Position numbers and translations under genes: made by a program. Below are positions 62,280 to 64,000 of a stretch of 64,000 bases of DNA, piece by piece; within the stretch, counting starts at the first letter, position 1, and each line of letters begins with the position of its first letter. The notes under the pieces were generated by a model. It had not been told where the DNA came from, searched no databases, and saw nothing but the letters and a program-made list of their open reading frames with translations. The stretch spans positions 26,708-90,707 of the forward strand of contig NZ_FQZM01000012.1 of NCBI RefSeq assembly GCF_900142025.1, in the 5' to 3' direction. The stretch is from Desulfofundulus thermosubterraneus DSM 16057. Lineage in GTDB: Bacteria > Bacillota > Desulfotomaculia > Desulfotomaculales > Desulfovirgulaceae.

Positions 62280-63160
62280 AGATTGCGTACTTTGATTGCT
62301 TTTCCGGTATTAGCGGTGACATGTGCCTGGGTGCTATCATAGATGCGGGCGTGAATTTCGAGGAGCTTAAAAAACAACTAAGCAGTTTGCCCGTAGAAGG
62401 GTATGAACTCAGTTGTGAAAATATTAAAAGAAACGGTATCGCCGCTGTAAACGTGCACGTCAATGTTACTCAAGAGCAACCGGAGCGACACCTTGCGGAT
62501 ATTGAACAAATTATTGACAACAGTACCCTGCCCGAAAAGGTAAAGGCTGCAAGCAAGGATGTTTTCAGAAGCCTGGCCCTGGCCGAGGCCAAAATCCACG
62601 CCACCACACCTGACCGCATACACTTCCACGAAGTGGGTGCCGTTGACGCAATCATTGACGTAACCGGCACGGTGCTGGGCCTGCACATGCTGGGCGTGGA
62701 AAAGGTATTTGTATCTCCCCTGCCGATGGGGAAAGGTTTCATCAAGTGTATGCACGGGATAATCCCGTCGCCGGCACCAGCGACACTGGAACTGCTGGCC
62801 GGGAAAAATATAATTGTCTACGGAACGGATGCGGAAATAGAGCTCGTCACGCCGACCGGTGCCGCTATAGCGGCTACTTTGTGCAACGGATGCGGGCCGC
62901 TACCCCCGCTGTTTATCACCTGGGTGGGCTATGGCTCGGGCAAGAAAGAGTACGACCGCCCCAACCTGCTTCGTTTGATTATAGGGACCGCGGCCGACAG
63001 CGAAAATTACGGTGAATGCCATCAAAACTGCCACAAATACAACACTGAAGAAGTCCAAGCCCCCAACCACAACCACGAACAGGGACATCACGATGGCCAT
63101 AATCAAGGGCATGATCACGGGCAATGTTCCCACAGCAACGGTGATGGCCACTGTTCCTGA
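62276..63160 (+). CDS. larC: LarC1-type nickel-insertion protein with a His-rich tail
   Basis: A 294-aa LarC1-only protein. It has AYFDCFSGISGDMCLGAIID, RIHFHEVGAVDAIIDVTGT, SPLPMGKGFIKCMHG and VTPTGAAIAATLC. The C terminus is a long His/Cys tail (NHNHEQGHHDGHNQGHDHGQ and beyond, ending CSHSNGDGHCS), a plausible nickel store. The start overlaps the larB stop as ATGA. After the stop I find no LarC2 frame, so no programmed frameshift of the Lactiplantibacillus type is evident. Confidence 0.92.
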   Translation: MKIAYFDCFSGISGDMCLGAIIDAGVNFEELKKQLSSLPVEGYELSCENIKRNGIAAVNVHVNVTQEQPERHLADIEQIIDNSTLPEKVKAASKDVFRSLALAEAKIHATTPDRIHFHEVGAVDAIIDVTGTVLGLHMLGVEKVFVSPLPMGKGFIKCMHGIIPSPAPATLELLAGKNIIVYGTDAEIELVTPTGAAIAATLCNGCGPLPPLFITWVGYGSGKKEYDRPNLLRLIIGTAADSENYGECHQNCHKYNTEEVQAPNHNHEQGHHDGHNQGHDHGQCSHSNGDGHCS

Positions 63161-63254
63161 CGGTCCTGCGTATCCGGGTTCCCTTTACGAAATCCGGCCC
63201 CCAGCTTCACCAGCAAGTCCCCGGTGATATACTGCGGCGTGGCCGGAACCAGGC

Positions 63255-63476
63255 TCATGTTACCCCGGGACTTCCCCCTTCAGCAGCGATAAACTTCCGG
63301 TACTCTGGCCAGAACCCCAAACGGCTGGCCATTTTCAGTCTGGTTCTATCCCCGGTTCCAACTCGCGCAGCAAGAGGCAGGTACCCCGCCCTTTCCCCCC
63401 AGTACACGCTTTCCGGCAATTCCTCCACCGCAAAGGACCGGTCCGAAAGGTTTAGGCGCAGCAATCTGCCGTAAAA
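63255..63476 (-). pseudogene. N-terminal remnant of an AOR-like gene
   Basis: The minus strand reads FYGRLLRLNLSDRSFAVEEL then PESVYW, which is the start of an aldehyde:ferredoxin oxidoreductase (compare the N termini of the two aor genes here). After about 26 residues the similarity is lost (GERAGYLPLAARVGTGDRTR) and the frame stops at 63255. An ATG is missing. It is a relic at the end of the larC operon, on the opposite strand. Confidence 0.5.
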
Positions 63477-63494
63477 ATCAGCAACTTTTATAGC

Positions 63495-63529
63495 AGAGCC
63501 CAGGTTCTAAAAATACGAACCCGGGCTCT
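63495..63529. terminator. Hairpin terminator near the right end
   Basis: AGAGCCC-A-GGTTC, loop, GAACC-C-GGGCTCT: a 12-bp stem with one mismatch. It lies 7 bases after the stop of the transporter gene at 63536. A/T-rich flanks are short. Confidence 0.6.
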
Positions 63530-63535
63530 AAGATG

Positions 63536-64000
63536 CTAATAATTAGAGTCTTGTTTGAGCAGAGGTCTACCCATGGGAAACTTCATACCAGCTCCGCCAA
63601 GGATCCCTCCAACAGCCATCACAATACCGAAAAACCCTGCTACAAAGAAAGACCATCCGCTAAGCTGAAGCATGAACGAACCGGCAACCCCCCAATAGAT
63701 TAAGGCAAGACTGGCAAGGCCAATGTCAGCCGCCATAACCGACAAAGCAGCGGCTGCTAGCGCAAACTTTAAAAAAATCGGGGTTGTTAAGATCAGTACC
63801 AGCGCCAAAATTGCCCATTCGTAACCCAGAATCCGGGCATCCACTTCCCAACCGTAGATACCTGCAAAATAATTTACTGCATAAGTCAACGCCGAACAAA
63901 AGGCAAAAAACGAACCGAAATACAGCCAGGTAACGCCGCCTGCTACATTCCCCAGTTTTAATTGGGTTATTGCGGCACCGAGATACGGAATAGTACAGGC
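63536..64000 (-). CDS. Membrane protein, probable GPR1/FUN34/YaaH acetate-uptake family (cut by window edge)
   Basis: The frame is open to the window end; about 154 residues are visible. They form at least five hydrophobic helices (WLYFGSFFAFCSALTYAV; EWAILALVLILTTPIFL; FALAAAALSVMAADIGLASL; WSFFVAGFFGIVMAVGG). The C terminus GMKFPMGRPLLKQDSNY is like the short tail after the last helix of YaaH-type acetate/succinate carriers. The N-terminal signature (NPxPLGL) lies off the window, so the family is tentative. Confidence 0.55.
   Translation of the reverse strand, partial: ACTIPYLGAAITQLKLGNVAGGVTWLYFGSFFAFCSALTYAVNYFAGIYGWEVDARILGYEWAILALVLILTTPIFLKFALAAAALSVMAADIGLASLALIYWGVAGSFMLQLSGWSFFVAGFFGIVMAVGGILGGAGMKFPMGRPLLKQDSNY

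Noticed and set aside
63150..63250. Possible programmed frameshift from larC1 into a larC2 domain
   Set aside because: No frame after 63160 encodes LarC2-like sequence, so the protein is LarC1 only.

Overview
The window looks like a chromosome segment of an anaerobic, Gram-positive Clostridia-class bacterium of the Desulfotomaculum/Desulfofundulus/Pelotomaculum type (inference). The grounds are moderate GC, strong AGGAGG-type ribosome sites, frequent GTG/TTG starts, CIRCE-controlled groESL, cobalamin and molybdenum/tungsten riboswitches, tungsten aldehyde:ferredoxin oxidoreductases (AOR), NtrC-type sigma-54 activators and many Fe-S proteins. There are no rRNA or tRNA genes and no CRISPR array.

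Layout. (1) 1-9.2 kb: the start of a lactate/malate dehydrogenase, a cobalt-uptake operon cbiMNQO behind a cobalamin riboswitch and a second structured leader, groESL, a Crp/Fnr regulator, an FMN split-barrel protein, mogA/moaB, and gene debris (integrase tail, split-barrel pseudogene, RecA fragment). (2) 9.5-25.7 kb: a long leftward gene train behind a sigma-54 promoter at 25652-25667: maoC, enoyl-CoA hydratase, 3-hydroxyacyl-CoA dehydrogenase, SDR, thiolase, acyl-CoA ligase, sodium/solute symporter, DUF169, a molybdopterin oxidoreductase with two Fe-S/flavin partner subunits, fdhD, mobA and a metallo-hydrolase. A divergent sigma-54 activator at 26.2 kb probably controls it. It looks like import and beta-oxidation of an organic acid, with no acyl-CoA dehydrogenase but with a molybdo-enzyme. 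(3) 28.3-32.9 kb: a ferredoxin-like protein, a second acyl-CoA ligase, then tupA and tupC (tungstate uptake) behind a Moco/Tuco-type riboswitch with two tandem terminators. (4) 32.9-39.3 kb: an accessory island with a HEPN/MNT toxin-antitoxin pair, an OLD-type ATPase plus TOPRIM pair, a decayed IS607 element with tnpB, a frameshifted BrxL-like gene, and a decayed second copy of tupC. (5) 39.3-50.4 kb: a leftward tungsten/AOR operon: aor2, moaD, moeB, MoaD-like, ferredoxin, aor1, the tupB permease, two moeA genes, larB and larC1. (6) 50.6-63.2 kb: two divergent operons. Leftward: a LarC1-LarC2 fusion, Fe-alcohol dehydrogenase, histidine kinase and sigma-54 response regulator. Rightward, behind a sigma-54 promoter with an upstream palindrome: two DUF362-ferredoxin proteins, an Mrp/NBP35 ATPase, an SDR, two small unknown proteins, LarB and a His-tailed LarC1. 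The window ends with an AOR remnant and a partial YaaH-like transporter.

The best candidate for an undescribed system is region 6: a regulated nickel-pincer-type cofactor module (LarB/LarC, without LarA or LarE in the window) tied to paired DUF362 Fe-S proteins and to alcohol/hydroxy-acid redox enzymes. Window-wide, the metal theme (Co, Mo/W, probably Ni) is striking.
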